From NCBI GenBank assembly GCA_022376515.1, contig WTXI01000124.1:43072-107071 (forward strand): a DNA stretch of 64,000 nt, in the 5' to 3' direction. Both the position numbers and the translations under genes were made by a program. The DNA is from Lactifluus volemus (taxonomy: Eukaryota; Basidiomycota; Agaricomycetes; Russulales; Russulaceae). Shown here piece after piece: positions 20,398-32,500 of the stretch. Position 1 is the first letter of the stretch. Each line of letters begins with the position of its first letter. Under the pieces are notes generated by a model that searched no databases, was not told where the DNA came from, and worked only from the letters and a program-made list of their open reading frames with translations.

Positions 20398-21818
20398 GGG
20401 TGTGCAGTTGGGGAAGTAGCACCGATGAGCAAAGGGAAGAAAAAAAATGAAATGCGATGGGGGCCTTAGTGACGAATGAACTTATATATATTGCCTTGGT
20501 GGCACATAGAAGCACGGTCGTATGCGAGCATCTAACCCGAAGTCAAACAGCGAATGGAAGCAGTCGACACGTCTTCACGAAGCTTTGAAAGCCAATCGAC
20601 CGCGGTTGGTGTCACATGGTCGGCATCTCCTTCCTGAGACGAGTCTTACGGATATGACGGCAAATGTCCGTTTCGTATTACGAGCACAACGGGGCTCGAA
20701 ACACAACTGGCTCGCTCCCCCCACAAAAAATGGGACTTGTGACCAATTGACCAAAGATCGGAGAGACCGGACCGCTCACGAAAACCGCGGACGGACCCCA
20801 GTTGCGCAATTATGCGAAGCTAGCTGGCTTTATTTTTCTTCCCGAGAAACCTGAAACTTCAAGATGATTGACGGGGTCGGAAATTGGATATTTTCTGAGG
20901 GTCAAAGGAGCGGGGTTGAGAGGATCATGTGGGACAAGTGCACATGGTGGTAATGGTTTCATTTACACGATCTCCACGAAGCTAGTATTAGTAGTAATAT
21001 ATGACAGGTGGAGTTAGCTGCCCCGATGGTTGAAAAATGATGGCGATGACAGCGGCAGAGGGACAAATTAGCAAGAATAGAGCGGAACAAGGCTTACATG
21101 CCGGCGATTGAGGGGGGGAAGAGAAGTGCCACAGCACGCGGGGATCAAGGTGGCAGGACGTGTCGAATAAGTTACGTGATTGAGGTGCAGAACACGTGAG
21201 TTACTAAATTGCACGTATCCATTGACGACAAAACTTGAACTTACTGTACCGTACGGTATTGGTCCAGGCATTGTTTCATATCAGTTTCGATGCATGCTAA
21301 CTTACTAGTAATTGGTAGCGTAGCCGATGGGACATAAAGCGGTCATTTTCTCGGGGTGAAGCCCCCATCGTGAGTTTAATGTATATCCGTAAGGGTAGCC
21401 ATATTTACAGAAGCCTCCTCCCTCGAATGTTGATGCATCCGAGTCAGCCCAGCACCTAAACCACCGTTTTTCAGCCGAGATGCAGTATAGGCGCTGTGTG
21501 TCATGAATCAATAGGCAAACATCTAGCTTACGCCCGATTGAGAACCAGTCGGACGATTTTTCGTCCCCACATGTACGACAACCAAAGTGGACAGAGGCGT
21601 GCTCCTTCATTGGCACAACACCGTTGTCTACCATCCTTCGGAGTGTTCCACAAAAGGACACACGTCAACAGTGTTTGGTGTGAAAAGCGGAGTAGAAGGG
21701 GTACTGCTGAAACAACATGATACAATAACGCGCGTATCAAATCACGGACGAGCCCTTACATATTATTTTATCCAAGCTATGCAAACAAAGCCACACCGTG
21801 TCAACATCACTAAGTGAG
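20398..21818. other. intergenic, no gene supported
   Basis: Holds the GH3 promoter and about 1.3 kb of sequence with no convincing gene. A minus-strand open frame at 21305-21661 (118 codons, Cys- and Gly-rich) begins with GTG rather than ATG, has no recognised motif and no defensible splice partner, so it is not called. Confidence 0.45.
20481..20490 (-). promoter_or_regulatory. TATA box of the GH3 gene
   Basis: TATATATAAG on the minus strand, 84-93 bp upstream of the GH3 start codon, a plausible core-promoter distance for a fungal gene. Confidence 0.6.
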
Positions 21819-22921
21819 TTATAGCCTCTTGAGTGCCTTCTTGCGCTTCTCGCCAGCCGCTGCACTAGGCGCTGCGCCACGCTTGACGGCCTTTACCGGA
21901 CTCATACGAGTACCAGGGCTCATCACAGGCGGAACGTTCGGGTGCGCCGTTCCCAGAGGTGCTGGTGATACACGACAGTCTTTCTCCTTCTCGCCAGATG
22001 ATTTTGCGAGCGATGGTAGTGAAGACGATACCATGAGCGTGTTTGACGCAGATTGCTGTAACGGAATCGTTGTCGTTGTCGTTGTGACAACGCCTTTCTG
22101 CAGCGAGGACAGCGAAGGCGGTGTGATGGATGATAAAGAAGGGGCGGAAGGAAGTGAGGCGGAAATGGGAGCAGGTGCGTCGGGTGCATCAACAAGAGCA
22201 GACTCTGTCGCGAACTCTGGCGGAGGGACCTAAGAATAGTAAGCATATATATGATTAGCCGGTCAGTCTTCATCGAAACGATGTGCCTTGGAACGCGCCT
22301 TGGGTGTCGCGTGCACACTCGTGATAAGCTTCGCACGTTCACAATAGCTCTCATAGTTTTCCTGTAGCAACTTGCCTGCCTCTTCATCGAGTGCCGAGTC
22401 CGGATTCGGGTAAATGAGTAGGCACTTGATAGTGACAAGAATATGCGCGATGCCATATGACGACTTCCAGTCTTTTTTGAGAGTATTGACGCAGATCTCC
22501 CCTGAGTTCGAGACATTCGGATGGAATATCTTGGTGGCGAACCAGCCTGTCATTATGATATGAGCACAAGCGGACGCTGTATGCGAGGCCAAGACATCGT
22601 ACATCTCGGTGGTGCCGCAGGGAACTCTTCTGTGAATTCAAATTTTACGCGAAAGTAGCCTCCCTGATACGGTGTGCCCTCTGAAAAGACGCGTCGGTCC
22701 AAGTAGGTTTATTTCGGGATATCCACAAGACGCACCTGGGCCCTCAATAATACCAACAACATCTAGCACACTCTCCTCGCTCAGTTGAACGCGAATGCCC
22801 TCCGGGGGACTAGTCCTGAGTTCTTTCAGCTCGCGCAAAAGACGACGCATGGCGGCATAAGGAATAGACTGGTGAAGGTCAAAAGCAGCACCAATGTTAA
22901 GTGAAATGGAGTAGCTACCAT
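21819..22921 (-). CDS. UBE2S: ubiquitin-conjugating enzyme E2, UBE2S-like
   Basis: E2 that in animals extends Lys11-linked ubiquitin chains with the anaphase-promoting complex. Exons: 22921-22919 (the ATG alone), 22868-22736, 22680-22603, 22546-about 22280, about 22216-21819, giving about 292 aa. The UBC fold is clear: [53 protein letters not shown], then [13 protein letters not shown] with the active Cys at residue 90. A Ser/Thr/Pro-rich linker leads to the C-terminus [10 protein letters not shown], matching the basic Leu-Arg-Leu tail by which UBE2S docks on the APC/C. The last intron is the weak point: its donor is non-canonical and chosen because it restores this tail; without splicing the protein would stop soon after the UBC domain. 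Part of exon 4 is duplicated at 13746-13875. Confidence 0.85.
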
Positions 22922-23577
22922 GGTGTAAAGAAGAGATTGGCAACCGGTGAAATTTGAGAGGGCGTAGAGAAGAGAAGCTCAAGTGGTTCAAGTTTGAGAA
23001 AAACTGAACCGCGACCGGAACACAACTCGAAACAACCGAGGGACGCGCCTCCATTTCGATCTCCGCCTTTCCCAGCACGTGCTCATTCTAAACCCCTCAC
23101 ACGCGCCGTTTTAGTATTTTACGAATCATCTCACAGACCTGACCGCCTTGGTCTTTCGAGTCACGAGAGCCCTATTTTATCGAGCTATACATGTGGCGGT
23201 TTTCTTTCAAGTTGGTCACTGCGTTGTCGCTGTCTGAGCTTGTACCAGCCACATCGAATCTCTGCCGTAAGACCGAGTCAGGGTTGCAGCGCACACAAGC
23301 AAGGTTCCATAAATCTATTCATATTGTGATGTCCGTGTAAGAAATTATCATACCAAGTATAACTATGAGAGACGGCGGGAAGCGATGAAACCTAAGAAAG
23401 ATATACCGGAAATGGATGTGCAAAGCCTTTATGTGAAATCAGACTTGTGTGGAGTTTGTGGTTATGCCAGTGATGACGATGAAAACTGGTGTAGCTATCG
23501 GCACTTCAGGTTGGCGGAAGATAAAGAGATAGTTAAAAGCACTCCATAGTCCAAATGTCTGGTCAGTCAATGTCACA
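22922..23577. other. E2 promoter region and intergenic, no gene seen
   Basis: Upstream of the E2 start codon. No recognisable gene, repeat or RNA. Confidence 0.45.
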
Positions 23578-24750
23578 TCACCAGACCAGCCCCATCAAAC
23601 ATTGTACGTCGCTGTCGAGGATTCCAGAGTAACTGAGCTCCTTTAGGTTAGGCAACAGCTCCAGAGGCGGTTCACTATCCTCTGAATGTAGACACTGAGA
23701 GATGCACCCCACAAGTTCCTTTTTCACATGAAGTGTCTTGACACCACTGAAGGATCTGAGAAGTTCACGCCACTGGATTCGGTCAATCCCATGCAAAGAT
23801 GCTGCAGGGCCGACTTCTGGCCTATCACCTGTCATGTACGTGAGAACGAGTTGATCCATGACAGAGAGTACGGGAGAAAGTGTGCAGAGGACCCGCACTG
23901 CGGAGGCTACCTGCTGGTCGAGATGGCTACGCAATTCCAGGCGTTCCCCAGATACCAGACATGGGTCAGCAATAAAAAAACACCTCACGCGGGTAAGAGT
24001 TCCGAGCCGAGACGTCCAGAAACTCAAGTCTGAATTCCTTGAATTTGAGGAACTTGAACTTTGCACTGGATGAACTGCAAGAGGTGTGGAACAATCGTAG
24101 AAATCGATCTCGACACTGGTGAGGATAGGGGGCGCTGATTCCAGCGAAGGAGATTTTCCAGGTCAGCACTTCCGCCTTGGAATGTGAATGAGCGAAGGTT
24201 AGGAAAAGGTTCACAGTCACAACAGGGGTCATGATAGGAGGGGAATCCACCACATTTGCGATCAGGGCACGTGCGTCCGAATATAACCCCATAGTATCCG
24301 TGCCCCAGCAAGTCCCCAGTATCAATGCAGTAGGGACGCAAAATGTTTTTTACCGTCCACGAGCAGGGCCAAGACCAGTGAGCATAATTACGAGGAGCGG
24401 CGTATTTGTGGCGCCAGCGGCGAGTCAACGCCGCGGCGCACTATTAGGCTACTTCAGTTTGAAAATCCAGTCAAAGAGGTCCGAAAAGTTGGCACAAACT
24501 CATCGTTACTACTTAGCTTGGCATAGAGAACAAAAAAAGGTACTACTCCTGAGTCTTTGGAGAAATTGAAGAGGTACAGTAGGAAAGGAACAATCCAAGG
24601 AAGATCGAATCCAATCGAATCCATTTTGCGAGGAACTTGCGCGAATGAGATAACCAGCGGGATGCTTACTCTAGAGGGGCGGTTTCCGACTTCCATCCAA
24701 AAGTTACTCTCGCATAGAGTCCAGTCTCTCACTTCAAGACTCTGATACAT
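23578..24750 (-). pseudogene. F-box/LRR-type protein, probably degenerate
   Basis: Recognised from the C-terminal block (about 24066-23578), whose pattern DRIQWRELLRSFSGVKTLHV followed by LLPNLKELSYSG is typical of the large Agaricomycete F-box-like family, substrate adaptors for SCF ubiquitin ligases. Upstream, FPNLRSFTFQGGSADLENLL (about 24200-24140) is readable in a different frame from the following TSVEIDFYDCSTPL segment (about 24110-24070), so at least one frameshift separates them. The N-terminal reading (about 24750-24455) has an F-box-family look but no clear F-box. No GT-AG intron that repairs the frame was found; an undetected intron is the alternative. Confidence 0.55.
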
Positions 24751-24943
24751 GTCAAGACTTCTTGACCTGTTCCTTGGCAGTTCCTTTCACTGTATCCAAC
24801 ACCTCATTATCAAACATTTTTTGTTCAACTAGTACAGTAGAATGTCTGATTACGACCGAAAATAATCCAAAAGACCCATACAATGAACCCACAATACAAT
24901 CCTGAGCGATAAAAACACAAGGAAAAAAAAAGGGGGAAAATAA

Positions 24944-26563
24944 CTAAAACTTCTTGATGTTCCTACGGCTACGGATGGAGTCATAGCTAGGCGGAATCTC
25001 CTCCATACTTGCACCCGCTCCAGCATGACGGACCTGTCCGGCATCCGTGTGCTGTAACACAACCTCGACAAAGGATGAGTCTGCAGGCGTGCTTGAGTGA
25101 GACTGTAGATGGGGGACACCATGTCCTCTATCCGAACGCTGAAGTAATCTGACTTCCTCGACCTCGGCCCCACCTTCATCATCGCCATCCATAGGCTCGT
25201 ATTGGTCAACTAGGGCACTCTCGCTTGGCCTAAGCCCATGGAGCAGTCCTGAAGTTTCCATGCCGCCACCTCCGCCCATGTCGTTGTCTATCTTGCCAAT
25301 GACGAGCGTTTCACTGGGGTATTGCCGCATGCCATCGCGCCAAACCCAAGTCGTAGGGTTGCTAGATCCCGAGGGGCCCGACTCGGCCCCACCCAGTCCT
25401 AGCTCCGAGTCGTAACCTGAGTGACCAATTCCCGTACCGGCCTGTGGGTGGTGGCCGATCCCCACATTTGCATCAATGTCTGCGCCCGTGATATCTGCAT
25501 GGCGGGTACCACCTTGAATAATTCGGTCGGGGTCGAAGGCGCCATCAAATCGTTGGCGCCGGCGGCGGCGCCAGAAAAAGAAAAGAAGGAGGAAGAAGGT
25601 GAAAAAAGCTGCCCCTGCAGCAGCTGCACCAGCAATGACACCAGTATTGCCCCCAGGTGTTGGACTAGGTGTTATGGTCGCATATACGATAGTTGTCGAA
25701 AAACTTGTGAGGGTAGCGATCTGGCCATTTGCTTCAGTTGTTCTGGAAGAAGTTTAACAAGGATGGCGGTAGTGAACTTGACCTCTTACATAATTATAGA
25801 CGTCAATATACTAGTAGACGTCAATGTCTCAAGGCGCTGCGGTGAAGGACTCGGGGTATTCTTCTGACTCGTGCTCGTCAAGTAGGAAGATGTAGTTTGA
25901 GGGACTGATTGAGATACCGCTTGTGGAGTCGGTTTGGCCGAGGTCGAGGTTGAAGTTGAGGTCGAAGTATGTGAGGTTGTGGTTGAAGTGTGTGAGGTCG
26001 TGGTCGTGGTTGTAGTGGAGGACGGACGAGGTGAAGTCGTCGTCGAGGAAGGATGGGGCGAAGTGGTGGTGGTCGAGGATGGATGTGGAGAAGTGGTTGT
26101 GGTTGAGGATGGTGGACGCGGCGAAGTGGTCGAGGTCGTGGATGAAGGTCGTGGTGTAGTAGTCGTGGTGGAGGATGGTGGACGTGGCGAAGTGGTCGAG
26201 GTCGTGGATGAAGGTCGTGGTGTAGTAGTTGTAGTGGAGGATGGAGGACGTGATGTAGTGGTCGTGGTGGAGGATGGTGGCGGCGAAGTGGTCGTGGTCG
26301 TGGATGAAGGTCGTGGTGTAGTGGTCGTGGTGGAGGATAGAGGACGTGGTGTAGTGGTCGTGGTTGTGGAAGGAGGGTCCGGTGAAGTGGTCGTGGTCGT
26401 GGATGAAGGTCGTGGTGTAGTGGTCGTGGTGGAAGATGGAGGACGTGGTGAAGTGGTCGTGGTTGTGGATGGAGGATCCGGGGAAGTGGTTGTGGTCGTG
26501 GACGGAGGACGCAGCGAAGTTGTCGTCGTGTTCGGTGTCGGTTCCAGTGCCGGCGTTGGCGCT

Positions 26564-26598
<35 letters not shown>

Positions 26599-26907
26599 TG
26601 GTGTCGGTGTCGGTGTAGGCGTTGGCGTTGGGGTCGGAGTCGGTGTTGGGGTCGGCGTCGGCGTCGGCGTTGGTGTTGGTGTCGGAGTCGGTGTAGGCGT
26701 CGGTGTAGGCGTTGGAGTTGGCGTCGGTGTTGGAGTTGGTGTCGGTGTCGGTGCTGCTGCTGGTGTTGGCGTCGGTGCTGCTGCTGCTGCTGGTGTCGGT
26801 GTCGGTGCCGGTTCCGGTGTCGGGGGTGGGGGGTTGGCAGGAGTTGGAGCTGGAGCTGGAGTCGGTTGCGGGGGAGGATCCTGAGCGGGAGCAGCTGTGG
26901 TCGGCAT
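24944..26907 (-). CDS. mucin-like single-pass membrane protein
   Basis: Two exons, 26907-25790 and 25742-24944, give 638 aa in frame with a standard GTAAGA...CAG intron. The N-terminal half is a stalk: Pro/Ala-rich to about residue 35, a Thr-Pro repeat to about 125, then repeats of the type [11 protein letters not shown] to about 345. A transmembrane helix ([23 protein letters not shown], about 406-429) is followed by RRRRRQR, placing the C-terminus inside the cell. The tail of about 200 residues is Gly/Asp-rich and ends [21 protein letters not shown], with a PPSY motif that could bind WW-domain proteins. Architecture resembles fungal wall-stress sensors or membrane mucins. Odd point: the chosen ATG gives no signal peptide, and an in-frame stop lies just upstream, so either the helix is a reverse signal anchor or an upstream exon is missing. 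Confidence 0.8.
26540..26800 (-). repeat. Thr-Pro coding hexanucleotide repeat
   Basis: Imperfect GGTGTC-type hexamers on the plus strand encode about 40 consecutive Thr-Pro pairs on the minus strand. Synonymous variation (GTC/GTT/GTA/GTG and GGC/GGT) is high, which suggests age or selection on the protein repeat rather than a fresh expansion. Confidence 0.85.
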
Positions 26908-29511
26908 CGGGATCGAGGACTAGACTATTGACAGTGTAGAGGAGGGGGAAGAGGAGAAGGCCTCACAGGTGAGGATTTGGTCGGTTTGAGGAAAATGCGT
27001 GGGTAAAAGTACAAAGAAAAAAGACCTGGTGTCGAAAGTGGATAAGTGGGGAATGAGGACTAACCATCGAGGTCTAGGTAGGATGTCACTTTGATGCAAG
27101 GACCAATCCCGTGGTCCCATCTGCTCATCTGCTCTGAGTATCGATCATACGCCGACTCATGCGCGCCTCAAATCGGGTGGGAAAACACGAGACGAAGCCC
27201 CTAAGAACAATAGGCTGGATTCCTTCCAAGTAGCCAAACATAGACCATGTTAAGGACCGAGACCGCCGACGGCTTCACTAGGAATAGACGAAGGCAAGTT
27301 ACTGAGAAAGAGTGAGCCCTTGCCTATAAGTTAGATAATTTGGAGTATAGCAGCAATCTCACCCATCAACAGCGCCCATTGGGCACGAGGCCACTGCCTT
27401 CATCAATCATCGAACATCCTCACCTTATATCTAGAACGCAAAAACACAGCATTCCTTTCAAGTTCTCCAGGGGGTGCGCTGTTGTTCAGATCCTTTCGGG
27501 GGATGTGGGGTCTCTGTTTTTGCCAGCCGTCGGGTACAACAGAGAGAGCTTGTGGGTGGTCACGCGAGTGCCGCCCATTTAGCTCTTTTGGAATTTCCAA
27601 TTTCTTTGGTGTACAGCGGCAACTCGCGTTATCTCACCGCCCAGCCAATAAGATGCTAGAAGGGACTGGCGCTGTATCGGGCGCGCAGAGGTCTTAAAAG
27701 AGGCTCGGTTGACGAAGGAGAATCGTGGGATGTCAAGAACGTCGTATGAGTGCTCTCTTTTCTCTCCTCATCACGCTCAACGTTTCTTCCTCTCCTTTTC
27801 TTCCCACCAGCCTAACCTAGTACGCGAGAACGAGAACATGGTCCGTGACACTAGTACTACGACACAGCTCGCGAGGGCCATTATAGAACTCCTGGTATAT
27901 GCTCATCATGACATCTTGATTATCTCATTTATTGTCTTCCAAGCGGAATGCAGAACTGGATGAGCATCCAGAACTACGTGAGGCGGAGGCCGCGCTATCT
28001 GCAGCTCATAACGTTTCCCAGTGATGGTAAAACGGTAAGATAAAGATGCCCCAACAAGTCAAGTCAAGGAAGGCAGTTCTACTTCCGATGTGGGTGTAGG
28101 GCCCGGCGGAATCGTGCGTATTTTGGCACTACCGACTTCGACACTCGGGCTCGGGAATCCCGTCAAAATAGTACCCCAATGCATCACAGACACTTACAAG
28201 TCCTGGTAGTTACCCCACCATCCACTCTGCGGCTTCACTTACGACAGGTCACCACATCGCCTTTTGCATCGTACCTTTGCCGAATTGTACACTGCGTGAT
28301 CAGTGTCCGATTTTCGTCAGCTGGTAGCGACGAGTACGATTTAGAGAGAGTTTGACATGGTGAATTGATTTCTTGAGTCTTGCCTCCTGCGAAATAGTCG
28401 TGCGCATCGTTTCCCTCTATCTGCCTCTACTTCGCGACACTCACGTAAGAGTCCCCATCCCGATCCTAGTCCTCGAGGTCTGCATGAGTGAGGATAGGTT
28501 CGAGGGCACACACTGGCAGACCGCCATGGAGAGGTTCGAGAGCAGGTTTTTCCCCATCGAGGCGCTCTGCGTCGCGTCACTACATTCCAAACGGACCGTG
28601 ATGTGATCGCGGGGGCGGTCAAACTCGTCCGGGAGACGTATGCTGAGGCGAGAGCGGAGGACGTGCAAGTCATAGCCCGAATTCAAGTCACGTTCCCCCT
28701 TGGGTCATGAACCGAGTTTACTTATTTGTATCACCTTCTCCGTGCTTCCTGTCGCGATGGATTATGAAAATATTTATTATCTTTATTTTGGGGGGCACCA
28801 GAACTGTACCAGCGGTGATGAGTGGAGACGAGGAAAAGTGATGATTAATGATGTAATGAATCACGACCACATGTAGAGCGATCTGTTCAACTCACTGAAT
28901 AGTCCCGACCAAGCTTAAACAAGTAGAAAAGAGTGAGAGGATACCGAAGATGTCTTAACGATACTTCATTGCAACGCACGCAGCGATCCTTCGTCTCCTC
29001 AAGCTCTTCAATCCACACCTGTGGTATCAGCAGAATATGTATAGAAAAGCGCATATTCAATCTCTTGGTGATTAACGGTAGTGCGGTTTAAGGCATATAT
29101 CAATGATCATGGACATGGCAGGTCTCTAACATCCGGAGTACGGAAGTAGAATGAAGGGAGAGCGGGTGGACATGTAAGAACAGGGAGTGACGTACGCGTG
29201 GCCGGGTAAATAAACCTTTCCATCTAAGCTGGACAAGAAATAAATCATGATTGAACTTGAAGAGTGTATGAGTGGAAGAAGCTGGCAGTCGGACAGCGGA
29301 ACGACACCGCAGTTATGTAAGCAGGGGTGATCAGAAAGTCTAGACGCATGTCAAACGTCAAACTCAGAGTGAGCCAAGGACACTGGTTATCGGATATACT
29401 GTATTCCTGCGCGTTTGACATGGGGGACCACACTTACCTGAGGTATGACCTAAGATACTAGTATTTGTTGGAATCCTAGTATACTAGCCTGAGTCTCATC
29501 CCACGACGGCC
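26908..29511. other. 2.6-kb gene-poor interval
   Basis: No gene can be supported. The only candidate is a minus-strand open stretch at about 28686-28325: an open segment followed by a GTGAGTG...TTTCGCAG intron (about 28442-28383) would give a short protein ending near 28324, but it lacks an ATG, has no known motif and no paralogue here. The last few hundred bases are the NLR1 promoter region. Confidence 0.45.
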
Positions 29512-32500
29512 ATGTCTCACCTTGTGTCTCACACTCCCTCAGGCTCTGGCTCTTCGACTAATTCAAACACCCGCTTTCAGTCTATCCTCGATCAAGCTCT
29601 GCAGGCGTTTAAGGACACCACAGGAAAAGACCTTCCGAGACCTTCCGATCCACTATATAGCGATCTCAGCGCTTGTGACTCTCCTGGTGCTATTCTCGCG
29701 GTGCTTCAAAAGCAACTCCCAGGGTACGATCAGCTCGCCGGGAGCAGCCAAGAAACATCAAAGTGGCCATGGCTCGATAACACAGTAGACGTACTCACCC
29801 AGGTTTTACAAACCATTGGTTGTGGTGTTGGCATAGTCAGTCCTTACACGGCTTACTAGACGGCTGGGCTGAGTTCATCCCGGCCACTCTGGCTCATTAT
29901 ATAGGTATATCCTCCTGCGGGGGCGGTCTTTAGCGCTATTTGCGTCCTGCTTGCCGTAGGTTCCTCCCTTGATTCTTTTGTGCAGCGATTGTGATACCCA
30001 TCTTTTAGGTGGCTAAGCCATTTATCGATAGCCATGACTCAGCCCTAGGTGCACTCGCCGAGCTCTTTGGGCAGATAGCGGAGTTCGTCCGACGTCTCGA
30101 GATTTACACCAAAAATCCGATAACGCCGGAAATCCAGGAGATAGTCGTCAAAGTGATGGCTGAAGTACTTTCTGTCCTTGCGATCGCGACAAAGGTGATC
30201 GAGCGGCGAGGAAGGAGTGAGTTGATCACCCAGTGATGGAACAACTGTTGTTGATTGGACCGTGTGAAGGACCGTTTTTCACCAAGCTCGTGGGATGTGC
30301 TGATGTTGATAATGCGCTGCGTCGGCTAGACAAAGTAACAAAAGAAGAAGCCCTTACAGTAGCTGCACAAGCTCTTGATGCAGCACATCGAGTCGATGAT
30401 CTAGTGATGACCATCGCCAGCGAGGTTGAGGGCGTCGAGAGCAGAATACAGCGCCTTGAAGGGAGAATTAACCCGTATCGAGACGTCCTGGACAGTACGC
30501 GGCCCTATTCCACAAGTCGTAAATATAATCTTAACAATTTTCGCAGGAGCGATCGAACAGATCGCCACAGACCCTACCAATGTGAACTGTACGCGATCCC
30601 GCATGATCCAATCACTGGTTCTAACTGTTTAAACCTTTTACAGGGCACGAGGTGCAGCAAGCCCTTACAGAATGGCTCTCTTCACCAGATCCTTCTGTCA
30701 ATTACGACACTGCATTTGAATCACACCGCGAAGGCACTACAACATGGTTCACTCAAGGTCCCGCATTTGCTAATTGGAAAACGTCCGGCTCTCTTTTGTG
30801 GGTACATGGAAAGCGTATGCCCTTTCGCCCTTTCCGCCTTTGCTATTTGCTAATTGACCTCTGGTTTCATAGCGGGCTCTGGCAAGACAGTCCTCGCGTG
30901 GGTCTCGCTCAAACCGTTTCTAGTGCCATGACTTATTGTTGTCAAACTTTGACCAGCTCTGCAGTCATTCATAACATCATTGGCAACTCCAGCGTTGGGT
31001 CCGAGTCACCGTTTGTGGCGTACTTTTTTTTCGACTTCAGGGACGCCAAAAAGCAGGATGCGCATGCTCTACTCTCCTCTTTCCTTGCCCAGCTCTCCCA
31101 CCAATCATATTCTTACCGTGACAAACTTCTTGCCCTATACTCGTCACATCGTCATGGCTCCGGGATGCCCGCATATAGTGCCCTTAGGGGATGCCTTGAG
31201 GAGATGCTCGGACTACAAACAGAAGTCCCGATCTATCTCATCATCGACGCTCTCGATGAGTGCCCCGATCGTCGTATTGACCCTCGTGGGATACAATCAT
31301 CGCGCGGAAAGGTCCTTGAGTTTGTGAAGGGACTCATCGAGTTGCGCATCCCAAATTTGCGGCTGTTTACGACTACTCGTCCCGAAAATGACATCTGCGC
31401 TGTACTCAAACCCTTGAACCCTTTCACCTGTACCTCCATATCGCTTAACGACCAAAAGGGACAGAAGGAGGGGATAGTCAACTACATCAGCCACACTGCT
31501 CACTCGTTGATGAACACGAATGGATGGGGGGAGGAAAACAAGAACCTAGTCATCGATACGCTCTCGGATAGAGCTGATGGGACGTAAGTATGTCCTTGTC
31601 TGCCTTTTATATTCGTTCATGCTTTCGAACAGGTATCGTTGGGTTCATTGTCAGCTCGAACGGCTACGTCTCTGTGTTGCGTCGGAATTGAAGCACACCC
31701 TTGATGAATTACCCAACACCTTGGAGGAGACCTATACTCGCATACTACGGGAAATCCCCGACGAGAACCGAGATCGAGCCCATCGACTTTTTCAATGCCT
31801 CACAGTATCGGCCCGTCCACTTCGAGTCAAGGAGCTTGCAACGGTGCTTGCAATTGATTTCACTGCTGAGGGGAGTCCAACACTTAACGTGGACGTACGT
31901 GGTGGAAATCACGAAAAGGCCATTCGGTTGGCGTGCTCCAGCCTAGTCACTTTCATCAAGCACCGTGATGGTTCCCGCATTGTTCAGTTTTCACACTTCT
32001 CTGTCAAGGAGTTCCTCACATCAGAACATCTTTCTGCTCTACATGGTGTCGCAAACTATCGTATTCTACTCGAATCTGCGCACACGATCATGGCGCAGGC
32101 GTGCCTGGCCGTCTTACTTCGTTTGGACTACCGCACGGACCGGAAGAGCATCAAGAAATTCCCTCTTGCCGACTACACCGTTACACATTTCGTCAGCCAT
32201 GCGGAATTCGGAAATGTGATATCACATATAGGAGATGGGATTGACACTCTCCTTGACACAGAGAAACCTCATTTCTCTGCATGGATTTGGGCTCTCCGTA
32301 TGAGCCATTCATGGCGGTGGACGAGGCATCCGGAACAACTGGACGCACCTCCATTGTACTATGTTGCGGAACTAGGATTCCTTGGCATAGTTCAGCACCT
32401 CATTTCAAAGAGTCCCAAAGATGCAAGCGCCAGAGGTGGATTCTATGGGACGCCCTTGCACGCGGCGGTGAACATGGGCCAAATCGAGGTATCAAGGTTA

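Noticed and set aside
21305..21661. 118-codon Cys-rich minus-strand open frame
   Set aside because: Starts at GTG, no ATG, no recognisable domain, no supporting paralogue. It could be an exon fragment but cannot be supported.
21814..22233. 139-codon plus-strand ORF
   Set aside because: Antisense shadow of the last exon of the E2 gene, whose minus-strand reading has a family-specific C-terminus.
25934..26884. 316-codon plus-strand ORF rich in Val-Glu-Val and Gly-Val
   Set aside because: It is the antisense shadow of the Thr-Pro and Ser/Thr repeats of the minus-strand membrane protein.
28325..28686. Possible two-exon small gene on the minus strand
   Set aside because: A plausible intron exists but there is no ATG and no homology; mentioned only in the intergenic entry.
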